A stretch of DNA of 64,000 bases from Desulfosarcina sp. BuS5 (lineage in GTDB: Bacteria > Desulfobacterota > Desulfobacteria > Desulfobacterales > BuS5): assembly GCF_028752835.1 (NCBI RefSeq), contig NZ_CP087952.1:62001-126000 (forward strand), in the 5' to 3' direction. The first letter of the stretch is position 1; each line of letters opens with the position of its first letter. The notes under the pieces were generated by a model. The model worked only from the letters and a program-made list of their open reading frames with translations. It searched no databases and was not told where the DNA came from. Below, piece after piece: positions 50,073 through 59,204 of the stretch. A program made the translations under genes and the position numbers.

Positions 50073-50774
50073 CTATCCCCTGACAATACACTCACCCACC
50101 TGTCCGGATGCAATCAATTTTAATCCCTGAAGCTCATCCTCTTTAATCAGCCGGTCAGTAGTATTGAAAAAATCACGATCAAGGACTCTTTCGTCATTAC
50201 ATCTCTGCAGCACATAAAGCCTGGCTCCTTTTATAATGCCCGATATCTTCTCAATGATCTTTTCATCAACAAAAGGCTTAAGGCAGGTTGTCCTGAATTC
50301 ATAATCCAGGCCTGAGCGCATAATAATCTCCGCCGAAGCAAGAATTTTATCAGGTTCCGCTTTTTTCCATATTAAAGGCGAATATTTATCAGGATCGGTC
50401 TTGATATCCATGGCAATATAATCGACCAAAGCAGAATCGATAAGTTTTTTAACAACTACAGGCCTGCTGCCGTTGGTGTCCAGCTTGACCGGATAGCCCA
50501 GCCCCCTGATCTGTTCACATATTCGCAAAAGGTCAGGACATAAGGTCGGTTCACCGCCTGTAATCACAATCCCTTCGATTAATCCCCGCCTGCTTTCAAG
50601 GAATGTAAAGACTTTCGCTTCATGGAGGAACTCATGTCTCTCAGACCTGCCGACCGCAAGATCCGGATTATGGCAATAAGGGCAGGTAAAATTGCATCCC
50701 GCAAAAAAAAGCACAGAACTTATTTTACCAGGATAATCGATGAACGAATTTTTTAATACTCCCCCGAATATCAT
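50073..50774 (-). CDS. nrdG: Anaerobic ribonucleotide reductase activating protein
   Basis: 233 aa radical SAM activase. CxxxCxxC cluster motif FAGCNFTCPYCHNPDLAV, GGEPTLCPDLL and KLDTNGSRP as in radical SAM glycyl-radical activases. Generates the glycyl radical on NrdD in the absence of oxygen. Downstream of nrdD; a palindromic repeat lies between them. The last residues (SGQVGECIVRG) diverge from the family and may be altered. Confidence 0.93.
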   Translation of the reverse strand: MIFGGVLKNSFIDYPGKISSVLFFAGCNFTCPYCHNPDLAVGRSERHEFLHEAKVFTFLESRRGLIEGIVITGGEPTLCPDLLRICEQIRGLGYPVKLDTNGSRPVVVKKLIDSALVDYIAMDIKTDPDKYSPLIWKKAEPDKILASAEIIMRSGLDYEFRTTCLKPFVDEKIIEKISGIIKGARLYVLQRCNDERVLDRDFFNTTDRLIKEDELQGLKLIASGQVGECIVRG

Positions 50775-50805
50775 ATTCCATCATGCAACTTTATATATAA
50801 AGTTC

Positions 50806-50911
50806 CACATGAATAATTTCACTGCGTTATCGGTCGTCGAAGTAGGGGTTCAAAATTTTGAACCCCTACTCCCTCTGGCCTTGTGAAATTAATTTATCTG
50901 AAAATTTATAG
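50806..50911. repeat. Palindromic repeat family, copy 2
   Basis: AATTTCACTGCGTTATCGG arm, unique inner palindrome GGGGTTCAAAATTTTGAACCCC, and CTGGCCTTGTGAAATTAATT arm. Overlaps the 3' end of nrdD: its last 13-14 codons (KFSDKLISQGQRE) are read from the repeat. Confidence 0.85.
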
Positions 50912-52986
50912 GTTTTCCGCATGGTAAATTCCGCCATTTTACCGTTGTTCCACTGCTTCACAGGCCGCAGATACCCTACAACCCTGGAATATACCTCGGT
51001 CTGATCGCCGCACACAGGACATTCTTCATGCCTGCCGTTGATGTACCCGTGCGAAGGACATACACTGAATGTAGGAGTCAGCGTAAAATAGGGCAGCCTG
51101 TAATTTTGCGCAACTTTCCTTACCAGCCCCTTTAATGTATTGATATCACTTATCTGTTCACCAAGAAAAACATGCAGCACCGTGCCTCCGGTATATTTGG
51201 ACTGCAGCTTGTCCTGATGCGTGAGGGTGTCAAAAACATCATCCGTATAATTAACCGGAAGATGGGTTGAATTAGTATAATAAGGCGCGGCTCCCATTTT
51301 GTATTCATCCTCATTGGCGCAGACTATCCCTGGAAACCGATCCTTGTCTATCATTGCGAGACGATAGGTGGTCCCCTCGGCGGGAGTCGCCTCCAGGTTG
51401 AACATTTCTCCGGTTTGATCCTGCACTTCAGCCATTACAGCGCGGATATAATCCATGACTCCAAGGGAAAAGGCCTGTCCCGCGTCACTGGCAATATCAA
51501 GGCCAAGGAGGTTAAGGCAGGCTTCGTTCATGCCGATAATTCCGATGGTGGAGAAATGGTTCTTCCAATAAATCCCGGAACCCTCTTTTACGGCTCTCAG
51601 ATAAAATTTTGAGTAAGGATATAAATTATTTTCCGTAAACTGTTCAAGCACTTTGCGCTTGATCGAAAGGCTCTCAACCGAAGTCATAATATGATTTTTA
51701 AGAATTGCCAGAAAATCTTCTTCATTTCCGGCAACGAATCCTATCCTGGGCAGATTTATTGTTACAACTCCGATGGAACCTGTAAGCGGATTGGCCCCAA
51801 AAAGCCCTCCGCCCCTTCTCAACAGTTCCCTGTTGTCAAGTCGCAGCCGGCAGCACATCGACCTTGCGTCTTCAGGCGACATGTCGGAATTCACAAAATT
51901 GGAAAAATAGGGGATGCCGTACTTGCCGGTCATTCTCCATACTGCATCAAGATTAGGATTATCCCAGTCAAAATCGGCTGTAATATTATAAGTTGGTATG
52001 GGAAAAGTGAAGACCCTGCCCCTGGCGTCGCCTTCCATCATCACCTCGGCAAAGGCCCGGTTCAGCATATCCATTTCCGGCTGAAAACCGGAGTAGGTAT
52101 CATCGGTTTCCAGGCTTCCGATAATTACCGGCTGATCCTTGTGAGTGGACGGCACGCACAGATCCATGGTGATATTTGTAAAAGGGGTTTGGAAACCGAC
52201 CCGCGTAGGAATATTAATATTGAAGATAAACTCCTGCATGGCCTGTTTTACTTCGGTGTAGCTTAAATTATCATGGCGGACAAAAGGCGCTAAAAGGGTA
52301 TCAAAATTGGAAAGTGCCTGGGCTCCTGCGGCTTCCCCCTGTAATGTATAGAAAAAGTTGACCACTTGCCCCAGGGCCGACCTGAGATGCCTGGGTGGAG
52401 CGCTCTCTACCTTGCCTTCAACGCCTTTAAAACCGTTTTTTAAAAGATCGGCAAGATCCCAGCCAACGCAATATACGGAAAGCAGACTCAGGTCATGGAT
52501 ATGAATGTCACCGCTTTTGTGTGCTTTTCTTATCTCGGGGGGATATATCCGGTTAAGCCAGTACTCTGATGTAATTCCGGATGATATGTAATTATTCAAC
52601 CCCTGTAATGAATAACACATATTGCTGTTCTCTTTTACCTTCCAGTCTTCTTTCCGGATATAATGCTCAACCAGATCTATATTGGCCCTGGCGGTAATAT
52701 CCCTGATCCGGGCATGCTGCTCCCTGTAAAGTATATAGGATTTGGCTGTTTTATAATATGGTGAATCAAGGAGGACTCTTTCGACAATATCCTGTATCTC
52801 TTCCACATCCGGAATCGGTCCCAACCGAATCTCATGGGACAGGGTCAGAACCCTGAGGGTCAATTTCCTGGCCTCCCTTTCTTCAAACTCGCCGGTAGCC
52901 TTTCCTGCGCATGCAATAGCCGCTGTAATTTTGGGTGAATCGAACTCGACAATCCTTCCATCCCGTTTTTTTATCTCTTCAAACAT
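50866..52986 (-). CDS. nrdD: Anaerobic (class III) ribonucleoside-triphosphate reductase
   Basis: 706 aa. N-terminal ATP-cone allosteric domain (EIKKRDGRIVEFDSPKITAA), glycyl-radical barrel (DIHIHDLSLLSVYCVGWDL, GSIGVVTINLPRIGF), zinc site CPSHGY...CPVCG and glycyl radical motif RVVGYLRPV near the C-terminus. Makes deoxynucleoside triphosphates without oxygen. Extended by about 14 residues encoded by a repeat element. Two NrdR-box-like sequences lie upstream. Confidence 0.96.
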   Translation of the reverse strand: MFEEIKKRDGRIVEFDSPKITAAIACAGKATGEFEEREARKLTLRVLTLSHEIRLGPIPDVEEIQDIVERVLLDSPYYKTAKSYILYREQHARIRDITARANIDLVEHYIRKEDWKVKENSNMCYSLQGLNNYISSGITSEYWLNRIYPPEIRKAHKSGDIHIHDLSLLSVYCVGWDLADLLKNGFKGVEGKVESAPPRHLRSALGQVVNFFYTLQGEAAGAQALSNFDTLLAPFVRHDNLSYTEVKQAMQEFIFNINIPTRVGFQTPFTNITMDLCVPSTHKDQPVIIGSLETDDTYSGFQPEMDMLNRAFAEVMMEGDARGRVFTFPIPTYNITADFDWDNPNLDAVWRMTGKYGIPYFSNFVNSDMSPEDARSMCCRLRLDNRELLRRGGGLFGANPLTGSIGVVTINLPRIGFVAGNEEDFLAILKNHIMTSVESLSIKRKVLEQFTENNLYPYSKFYLRAVKEGSGIYWKNHFSTIGIIGMNEACLNLLGLDIASDAGQAFSLGVMDYIRAVMAEVQDQTGEMFNLEATPAEGTTYRLAMIDKDRFPGIVCANEDEYKMGAAPYYTNSTHLPVNYTDDVFDTLTHQDKLQSKYTGGTVLHVFLGEQISDINTLKGLVRKVAQNYRLPYFTLTPTFSVCPSHGYINGRHEECPVCGDQTEVYSRVVGYLRPVKQWNNGKMAEFTMRKTYKFSDKLISQGQRE

Positions 52987-53063
52987 AGGTTACTCCAGGA
53001 GCGGCATCACAAGTTGAAATACTGTTAAGTCTTCTCTATTTATTAAAATATTGAAATCAACTT

Positions 53064-53111
53064 ATACAACATATTGTTGCACGTCAACAAAAAAATCGCT
53101 ATATATAGTAT
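53064..53111 (-). promoter_or_regulatory. Tandem NrdR-box-like sites upstream of nrdD
   Basis: CTATATATAG (core at 53099-53108) and ACAACATATTGTTG (53066-53079) resemble the NrdR box (ACACWATATATWGTGT-like). Centres are about 31 bases apart, three helical turns, a spacing known for paired NrdR boxes. Confidence 0.55.
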
Positions 53112-53112
53112 T

Positions 53113-53882
53113 TTTGTCAAAAAAATGTAACTGTCGGAAATAACAAAAAAAATCCACATAACCCTCGTTCCCAGGCTCTGCCTTTTTTAGGTCAGCGGTT
53201 TTACTGCCACCAATCCTTTTAACCCGATATATAGATTGTCAGATAATAACCTGATTTTAAAATTTGGCACAAGGCCGGAGGTGGTAGGGGTTCAAAATCT
53301 TGAATCCCTACTCCGACGACCGATAACGCAGTGAAATTATTTCTGTGAACATCTATACAACAAGATCAAAATGAGTCTCCATTAAAACCCGGGCATGAAT
53401 TTTGATTCTTTGCAGTTGCTACAGAAAATTCAACGAATCAATGACAATTCCGGCTGGCGCGGGCAGGGCAAACAAAGAAAGCCGGTTTATAACACTGCTT
53501 GTTATGAAATATGTTTTACCGCTCTCAATAATTTTATATCTGCTTCTTCCCATAAAAAGTTTTATTTTTCGGGTATCCTTCATTTATGCTACAAAAGTAG
53601 TTAACACTTTTTTTAATGCCGGAATCAATATTTTACCGCAGAGTTCGCAAAGAACGCTGAGATATTACATTCAAAACCAAGCAGTTCCCTCTGCGCTTTC
53701 TGCGTTCTCCGCGGTAAAATTTAATTTTTTATAGAAAATCAGTGTAAACTAAATTTGAAGGATGCCATTTTTCGTATTATATTTTAGTGAGTTTTGGTGC
53801 GTAAGGCAGAGCCTGGGAACGAAGGTAAAATAACTTTTTCATATTGCACCCCAGGTTCTCTTAGTTGGCTGGTCGCAGTATT
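53113..53882. other. Repeat-filled intergenic region, no gene
   Basis: Contains inverted copies of CGTTCCCAGGCTCTGCC (53165-53181 and complement near 53805-53821), palindromic repeat copy 3, and a long imperfect hairpin of ACCGCAGAG...AACGC type (53635-53718). Open frames here are repeat-derived and lack RBS or codon bias. I see no gene. Confidence 0.7.
53229..53357. repeat. Palindromic repeat family, copy 3
   Basis: TATAGATTGTCAGATAA end, CCTGATTTTAAAATTTGGCA arm shared with copy 5, inner AGGGGTTCAAAATCTTGAAT-type palindrome, and the reversed CGATAACGCAGTGAAATT arm shared with copies 1, 2 and 4. Confidence 0.85.
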
Positions 53883-54221
53883 TTAGTGTGCGTGGATAAC
53901 TTGCTCAAGTGTATCTGCTACCCATTTATTGATGCTTTTTCCGGTATGTGCTGCGGCTGCGGCGATATCAGCATGAATATTGGGAGGGATGCGCAGGGTC
54001 AGCTTGCCTGAGTAAGCTTTTTGTGGTTTTTCACCACGTTGCTCGCATACATCCAGATAATGGTTGATGGCATTGTGGAAGTCGGCGGTCAGTTCCTTCA
54101 CTGTTTCCCCATGAAAGCCTATAATATCTCGAACGCCAAGCACACGTCCAAAGAAAACATTGTCAGTGGAGTCGAATTCAATCCGTGCTGTAAAACCCTT
54201 AAAGGAAAATATATTTCTCAT
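53883..54221 (-). CDS. HicB-like antitoxin with RHH tail
   Basis: 112 aa. HicB-type N-terminal domain (FTARIEFDSTDNVFFGRVLG, then ADFHNAINHYLDVCEQRGEKP) and a C-terminal ribbon-helix-helix (LTLRIPPNIHADIAAAAAHT). Long DNA-binding form of HicB. No hicA toxin is seen beside it; the upstream gene at 54258 is different, so the pair may be incomplete or non-canonical. Confidence 0.85.
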   Translation of the reverse strand: MRNIFSFKGFTARIEFDSTDNVFFGRVLGVRDIIGFHGETVKELTADFHNAINHYLDVCEQRGEKPQKAYSGKLTLRIPPNIHADIAAAAAHTGKSINKWVADTLEQVIHAH

Positions 54222-54257
54222 GTCTCGATTCCTATGCCAGGCTCTGCTTTTACTCGT

Positions 54258-54479
54258 TTAACCCGAATAATTACCCGGGATATTAACATAACCCTCAAAA
54301 TCCTTTTCCATCAAAAAACGTGAAATCATTTCACTGACCTTATCAGCGGTGTCCACGCGATAATGCCCCTTTGCATCCCGCCCGACAGCTTTTTTGGCGT
54401 TGCCGACAATTGTCTGAAGCGCTGTGACTGAAATTTCAATATTCGCGTTTATTAATATCATTTCTCCGGTATCGGTCAT
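54258..54479 (-). CDS. Small protein of unknown function
   Basis: 73 aa: MTDTGEMILINANIEISVTA, LQTIVGNAKKAVGRDAKG, YRVDTADKVSEMISRFLMEK, DFEGYVNIPGNYSG. 36 bases upstream of the hicB-like gene in the same direction, so probably its operon partner. It does not match the HicA fold or carry its GxSH motif. Not recognised. Confidence 0.6.
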   Translation of the reverse strand: MTDTGEMILINANIEISVTALQTIVGNAKKAVGRDAKGHYRVDTADKVSEMISRFLMEKDFEGYVNIPGNYSG

Positions 54480-54489
54480 AGAAAATCCT

Positions 54490-54910
54490 TTTTTTATTCA
54501 CCACCGAATGCAGTGTGATTTAATTTTTTTTCATTGCAATATCTATAATCTATTGATAATAAAAATACGTCAACCTTTTTTATCAACATTCCCGACATCC
54601 ATTATATAACATAAAAAATGAAATATTTTTCACACTTACCATGAAAAATATTTATCAAATTATATATTTTTATTCGTAAAAAGAGCCTACGCAGACGTCC
54701 AACGCACCTATAATTTATCGTAAAAGTGAATAATATTAAGGTGTTATGTTTTTTTAAAAAAAATGGCATAATACTTGCGTTAAGAAACGCTTAAATACAC
54801 TTCTTAAATATTAAATATACTTAGATATAGTTAAAATAATATTCCGGTTTGATAATTCCGCTCAATTGTTTATTCGATTAAAAGAGAGGTTGCAGGTGAG
54901 TATTTTAGGC
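54490..54910. other. Intergenic region with orphan promoter
   Basis: AT-rich. Holds a good sigma-54 promoter (54764-54778, listed separately). A GAGAGG-preceded GTG at 54896 begins a reading that is cut after three or four codons by the end of an ISL3-type element. Confidence 0.65.
54764..54778 (+). promoter_or_regulatory. Sigma-54 promoter, orphan
   Basis: TGGCAT-AATAC-TTGC, same as the 3556 promoter at 12 of 15 positions and followed by GT in both. Its natural gene has been replaced by IS remnants. Confidence 0.7.
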
Positions 54911-55498
54911 TCATCGCGGATTAGTGGAAAATCCCTGTTCCGCAAATACGCGGAGTTTACAATTTTCGAAATTTCTGTAACCAAAAGCTGACCTAATGAT
55001 ATTCCTTATGCTATTGTTGAGGCCTTCAACGAAACCATTTGTAATCCTTTCTATAAAATACGTGAGGATTTCTTTCCACCAATTCTTTAACGTACTGACA
55101 AACTTCAAAAGAAACTTATTCCCTGTCCATTTTGCTCTATATATCCAAGCAGTTAGGAATCTTTTCGCCTTGTCTCGGCAGTGCACTTTGTCAAATATAT
55201 GCCTGAAGTCCTCTTTGAGGAGATATAATTCTTTAAGTGATGGACACAGATCAAGCATCGTGCATAAACGTGCTTCTTCAGCCGCTGAAAGCCCAGATCT
55301 GTTTTTAACAAGTATCCAACGCATTCCTTTCAATATGTCTTTTTTATCTTGTGGAAGTCCGCGTTGGATAGTGCGGCGCATTTGGCTTAAGCGCCCATTT
55401 AATTGCTTCATCACATGGAATCTGTCAACCACCAGTTGAGCCTTGGGGAGCTTTTTACGCGTCGCTTGAGCATAAGGCGCCCACATATCAATAGACAC
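54911..55498 (-). pseudogene. ISL3-family transposase, C-terminal part
   Basis: 195 codons: MSIDMWAPYAQATRKKLPKA, QLVVDRFHVMKQLN, RWILVKNRSGLS, ITNGFVEGLNNSIRNIIRSA and FGYRNFENCKLRVFAEQG are the DDE_Tnp_ISL3 core (Asp in SIDMWAPY/VVDRFH; Glu in GFVEGLNN). The N-terminal half is missing beyond 55500. The element's right end survives near 54909 (GGCTCATCGCGGATTAG). Confidence 0.88.
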
Positions 55499-55590
55499 AA
55501 AGCGAATTGCCTTAATTTAAGATTGCTGATTGAAAAAAATCATTATTCCCTATATATTTAAATATTTTAACCAAAAAGATGGTTATTGCT

Positions 55591-56535
55591 ATGAGTAAAG
55601 TTTCAAAATTAAAAAAAGTAGAACTGCCTGGAAAAACAAAGCAGTTGATCGTACTCGTATAATTAAGTATCAGAAAGCTGAGCTGAAACGTACTAAAAAT
55701 GAACGAAATAAATACAAGTCTGAACTCCGGAAAAATAGACAAGAATTAGAACAAGAACGTAAAAAGAACACATTGTCGGTTAATAGTGGTGAAATGGGCT
55801 GAAATGGTTCTTAAGCACTCACCACGGGGGCGAGTTTCAAAGGACTCTGTAGTTTCAAAACTTAGGAATTATCTTGGTAAACTTCCTGAATATAAACAGT
55901 TTATCAAGCGATTTCTTCGTGATGCATCTCCTCTTTTAAAAAGCCGGGAAATTTTTAAAGCTCAAGGCTTGAATATGAAAACCTACAAAGAGTGCAAAGA
56001 ACTTTTAAAAAATATCCCTCAAAGCTCTCAAGTACGTATCGGTTTTATTACCTGGATGGAAAAACAATTAATAGTCGCTGAATCATTGGGCATGGGCAAT
56101 ACTGGAATGCCTATTTGTTCTGATAATATTGAATCCCTGTTTGGACTTGGTAAAACACATGGTACAGGAGAAGTAAAAGATGCAAACCGAATTGCACTTC
56201 GTTTACCGGCTTTTTGCGGATCTGTGAATAGAGAATCCGTTCGGATGGCAATGGGCGTTACAGTAAAGGAACAACAGGAAGTTGAAAATAAGTTGTTGTC
56301 TTTAACTCGGCAGCGCCGAAAAATTTTACCAACCCCCGGAAGCCTTACAGATAGTTTGTCAACTGAGTTTGACTGTGGTTTAACTCTTCTACCGGTGCCA
56401 AAAAATGATGAAAAATCAAAAGATGTAACTGATATTACAGCAAATTTTGAACAATTAGGTGGGCCCGTAAATAAGTTTACAAAACAACCTTATGCGCCCA
56501 ATAATGCCGAATATAATAACCGTGCCGCAGCTTAA
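55591..56535 (+). pseudogene. Transposase remnant, frameshifted and internally deleted
   Basis: Starts MSKVSKLKKVELPG, shifts frame near 55625 into RTRIIKYQKAELKRTKNERN (a basic coiled coil), then meets TGA near 55798. From 55786 an open frame reads VKWAEMVLKHSPRGRVSKDS, FLRDASPLLKSREIFKAQGL, MPICSDNIESLFGLGKTHGT and on to NNRAAA. The central catalytic region seems absent. Likely an IS of an unidentified family; SDNIESLFG could be the final catalytic Glu segment. Confidence 0.5.
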
Positions 56536-56737
56536 TAAGCATTTGTTTAACCACATTCAAATATAAATAATGGGTATTATCAACATGTTAATGCTTTGTT
56601 TATAAATGGAGCAAATTGACATACATAACTTATATTCTGAAGGGGGGGCCAAATCCTGAGCAAGCTAATTATGGGGATTTAGACACCCCAGATTACAGCC
56701 TGTCTGTCGGGCAGGGGAATTCTCTACATAAACGAAG

Positions 56738-57271
56738 TCAACCTGCTCGATGAACATGTCGTTGATCAGCCAAAAGATATTCAAGAAAGGAAGCAACGTT
56801 TTTGGCAACATAATGCACGCCGGCCCGCCGGGCAAGACATGGATCTGCTTTAAAGATCGGCCCTCCGACCACCACCTTTGTTTTGGGCGGCAGATTACGG
56901 CAAATTGCGGTAAGAGCCTCTTCAGTGTCAAATTGTAAAATCGTAAGCCCCAAAAAATCCGGGTCCACCTCACAGCAGGTCTTCATTATTTGTTTCGGTG
57001 TCTGAAGCAGTCCGAGAGGATTAATCCGGATGCCGGCCACTTCTGCGTATAGATGAATCACCTGAAGACCATGCCCAAAGGTGTCGTTCAGGGTTGCCGT
57101 GACCATCAGCGGCGGTTCTTCCCAAATTCCCTCAATATGGTTTTTCTTCTTCCACTCAATCAATTCGTTTGCTGTAGACACCAGTCCTGAACGAGACGGG
57201 AATCCGGTTTTTTTCCAATGGCCAAGAAGATCCATCAGTTTTTTCCGAAGTTTTATTTGAGATTCGTGCAT
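56738..57271 (-). CDS. Cobalamin-binding-domain-like protein
   Basis: 177 aa. MVTATLNDTFGHGLQVIHLY corresponds to the start of a B12-binding Rossmann domain, and LGLTILQFDTEEALTAICRN, PPKTKVVVGGPIFKADPCLA, RRAGVHYVAKNVASFLEYLL to its end (VGGP...GVHYVAxN). The DxHxxG cobalt-ligand motif is degenerate, with no His in the expected place. May bind a corrinoid without base-off coordination or something else. A short upstream helix region is present. No partner methyltransferase nearby. Confidence 0.7.
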   Translation of the reverse strand: MHESQIKLRKKLMDLLGHWKKTGFPSRSGLVSTANELIEWKKKNHIEGIWEEPPLMVTATLNDTFGHGLQVIHLYAEVAGIRINPLGLLQTPKQIMKTCCEVDPDFLGLTILQFDTEEALTAICRNLPPKTKVVVGGPIFKADPCLARRAGVHYVAKNVASFLEYLLADQRHVHRAG

Positions 57272-57389
57272 AATTTATTAAAAAAAATTCAGGCGGTGGC
57301 CCTATGTGTCAGGATATATAGATTTTTAGATAATTATGTTGAAAGCTATTTCGATGACGTTGTTAATGTTGAATTTTTTCCTGTTAGGG

Positions 57390-57655
57390 AACTGGAAGGA
57401 AATAATCTACGCATATCGCGCAGAATTTTTGTTCGTCTTCAAGGCGTGGTAACAGTTGCATAGTGAACTATAGACCGTCACATAAATAATTTCACTGCGT
57501 TATCGGTCGGAGATATACGATTAGTATTATCTCCTCGCTCTAGCCTTGTGAAATTAATTATGCGACAATCTATATACAACTGTTACCGCAACGTAGAAGA
57601 CGGACAAAAGGGCAAGCAGGATGCGTAGATTATTTTCTGTAAGTTCCCTTAAGTC
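57390..57655. repeat. Large imperfect palindrome around repeat copy 4
   Basis: The complement of about 57390-57459 (GCAACTGTTACCACGCCTTG...) resembles 57577-57655 (ACAACTGTTACCGCAACGTA...): two diverged ~70-base arms facing each other. Between them lies palindromic repeat copy 4 (57468-57575). Confidence 0.7.
57468..57575. repeat. Palindromic repeat family, copy 4
   Basis: CTATAGACCGTCACATAA start, AATTTCACTGCGTTATCGG arm, inner palindrome GGAGATA...TATCTCC, CTAGCCTTGTGAAATTAATT arm, and GACAATCTATA end. Confidence 0.85.
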
Positions 57656-57658
57656 CTT

Positions 57659-58447
57659 TCAGTTTTTTAGAAATTGTCGGCTATTATATGCATCCGCAAA
57701 GCGTGCGCCAGTTTTGCTGTTTTTTTTGTAATAATCAATACATTTTTTTGCAATTTTCAGGGTTTCATCTTCACTGAAGATGCCCGGAAGTTCTTCAGCA
57801 AGTCGTGGATGTCTCCCCAGTTTCCCTCCAAGGAGAATCCTGAAACCAGCCTTTTTTTCAGTAATTGTTCCTGTGGGGCATTCTTTTAAACACTGCCCGC
57901 ATTTTATGCAAAGATCATGATCTATCTCAGGCGTGCATTCTTTTTCATTCAGTGTAACTGCATTTTCTTTGCATATTTCAACGCACTGTCCACATAGTGC
58001 GCATTCATTTCCTGTGATTGCCGGAATACTTGCGCCTATGATTCCGATATCCTTAATCTGAGGCTGCGAACATGCATTTGGGCAGTCTGCCAGTGTCACT
58101 CTGAACTCATGGTGAAATTTTATATTATCTCCAATCTTCTGCCTTAGAAATTTCAGGATATCTTCTTTTGCAAGCAGGTTTTCAAGCCTGTTAAAAAGTG
58201 CATTACTTTCAAGAGCACGGTTGGGACATCCGCCTGATCCAAAACATGTATCGATCTGGAACCCTTTTATTTCAGAACTCATATTCGTCAGATATCTTTT
58301 CTGTGCGGTCTTGAGATCTGAAATCGTGACTCCTTTTCTGCCTGCAGCCATGGCTTCATTTTCAACACGGGCCCTGACTTTTTTCCTGACAAAAAAGGGA
58401 ATTTTCTTAATCGCTTTTTCTGCTTCTTCAGTCCATTTCATAGCCAA
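57659..58447 (-). CDS. Siroheme/Fe-S sulfite reductase-like protein with PCP_red domain
   Basis: 262 aa. N-terminal PCP_red-like helix bundle (WTEEAEKAIKKIPFFVRKKV). Then CFGSGGCPNRA and ADCPNACSQPQ, the nitrite/sulfite reductase pattern that holds 4Fe-4S/siroheme, and two ferredoxin 4Fe-4S motifs (CALCGQCVEICKENA, CIKCGQCLKECPTG). Small dissimilatory-type reductases of this shape occur in anaerobes; substrate unknown. Ends the hcp-linked gene group. Confidence 0.85.
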   Translation of the reverse strand: MAMKWTEEAEKAIKKIPFFVRKKVRARVENEAMAAGRKGVTISDLKTAQKRYLTNMSSEIKGFQIDTCFGSGGCPNRALESNALFNRLENLLAKEDILKFLRQKIGDNIKFHHEFRVTLADCPNACSQPQIKDIGIIGASIPAITGNECALCGQCVEICKENAVTLNEKECTPEIDHDLCIKCGQCLKECPTGTITEKKAGFRILLGGKLGRHPRLAEELPGIFSEDETLKIAKKCIDYYKKNSKTGARFADAYNSRQFLKN

Positions 58448-58456
58448 AATTCCAGG

Positions 58457-59194
58457 TTAACCTTCAATTATTTTGCCCCTGTTGCTTATAACCACTTTTT
58501 TAAGCGGAATAGTTGTTTCGGCTTTTTCCATTGCTTTGATCAAGATTCCGGGAAGTCCGGAGCAGCACGGGACTTCCATGGTAAGACACGTTATACTTTT
58601 AATCCTTGCAATTTTAAATATTTCTGCAAATTTTTCAACATAGCTTTCCTTATCATCAAATTTAGGACAGCCTATCATCACCGCCCTGCCTTTAAGGAAA
58701 TCGTTATGAAGTGTAGGGTAGGCAATGGGTACACAGTCTGCTGCCACAAGAAGGTCAGCTCCTTTAAGAAACGGCGCATTAGGAGGAACAAGTCTTATCT
58801 GAACCGGCCAGTGGGAAAGAGCCGACTCTTCAGAGGCAAGTGAAACGGGTTTGTTGGCAGACAGGCAGGTTGTTTCCTTTGAGAAATCCTGAATCTGTGT
58901 TGATGGACATCCACAAGGCAATGTGTCCTGCATGGGCCCTGCTTTTTTTTGCTGCTCAAGATGCTTTTCAACAGCATCTTCATCAAATTCATCAGTTTCG
59001 CGTTCAACTATCTTGAGCGCCCCTTGCGGGCAGTCTCCAATACATGCGCCAAGTCCGTCGCAAAGATTATCCGAGATTACTTTGGCCTTGCCGTCAATAA
59101 TTTTAATGGCACCTTCAGCACATGCTATTACACACTGACCGCATCCATCACAGAGTTCTTCATTAATATCGATTATTTTTCTTTTTACTGTCAT
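58457..59194 (-). CDS. 4Fe-4S ferredoxin-domain protein linked to Hcp
   Basis: 245 aa. Two N-terminal cluster motifs (CDGCGQCVIACAEGA and CDGLGACIGDCPQGA). A C-terminal region has several cysteines (LPCGCPS, TCLSA, VAADCVP, MIGCPKFDD, EVPCCSG) in the pattern often seen in Fe-S proteins encoded beside hybrid cluster protein. Ten bases upstream of the sulfite reductase-like gene. Probably an electron donor for Hcp or for its neighbour. Confidence 0.85.
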   Translation of the reverse strand: MTVKRKIIDINEELCDGCGQCVIACAEGAIKIIDGKAKVISDNLCDGLGACIGDCPQGALKIVERETDEFDEDAVEKHLEQQKKAGPMQDTLPCGCPSTQIQDFSKETTCLSANKPVSLASEESALSHWPVQIRLVPPNAPFLKGADLLVAADCVPIAYPTLHNDFLKGRAVMIGCPKFDDKESYVEKFAEIFKIARIKSITCLTMEVPCCSGLPGILIKAMEKAETTIPLKKVVISNRGKIIEG

Positions 59195-59204
59195 CAGGAT
59201 ACCT

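Noticed and set aside
49834-50130. 98-aa + strand frame downstream of the MCP fragment
   Set aside because: Low-complexity, no RBS, overlaps nrdG 3' end; likely decayed sequence.
53395-53734. Two overlapping + strand frames (69 and 110 aa)
   Set aside because: Sequence consists of genome repeat words (ACCGCAGAG...AACGC); no RBS.
57218-57463. 81-aa open frame on the + strand
   Set aside because: Overlaps the start of the B12-binding-like gene and the arm of a large palindrome; no RBS or coding character.
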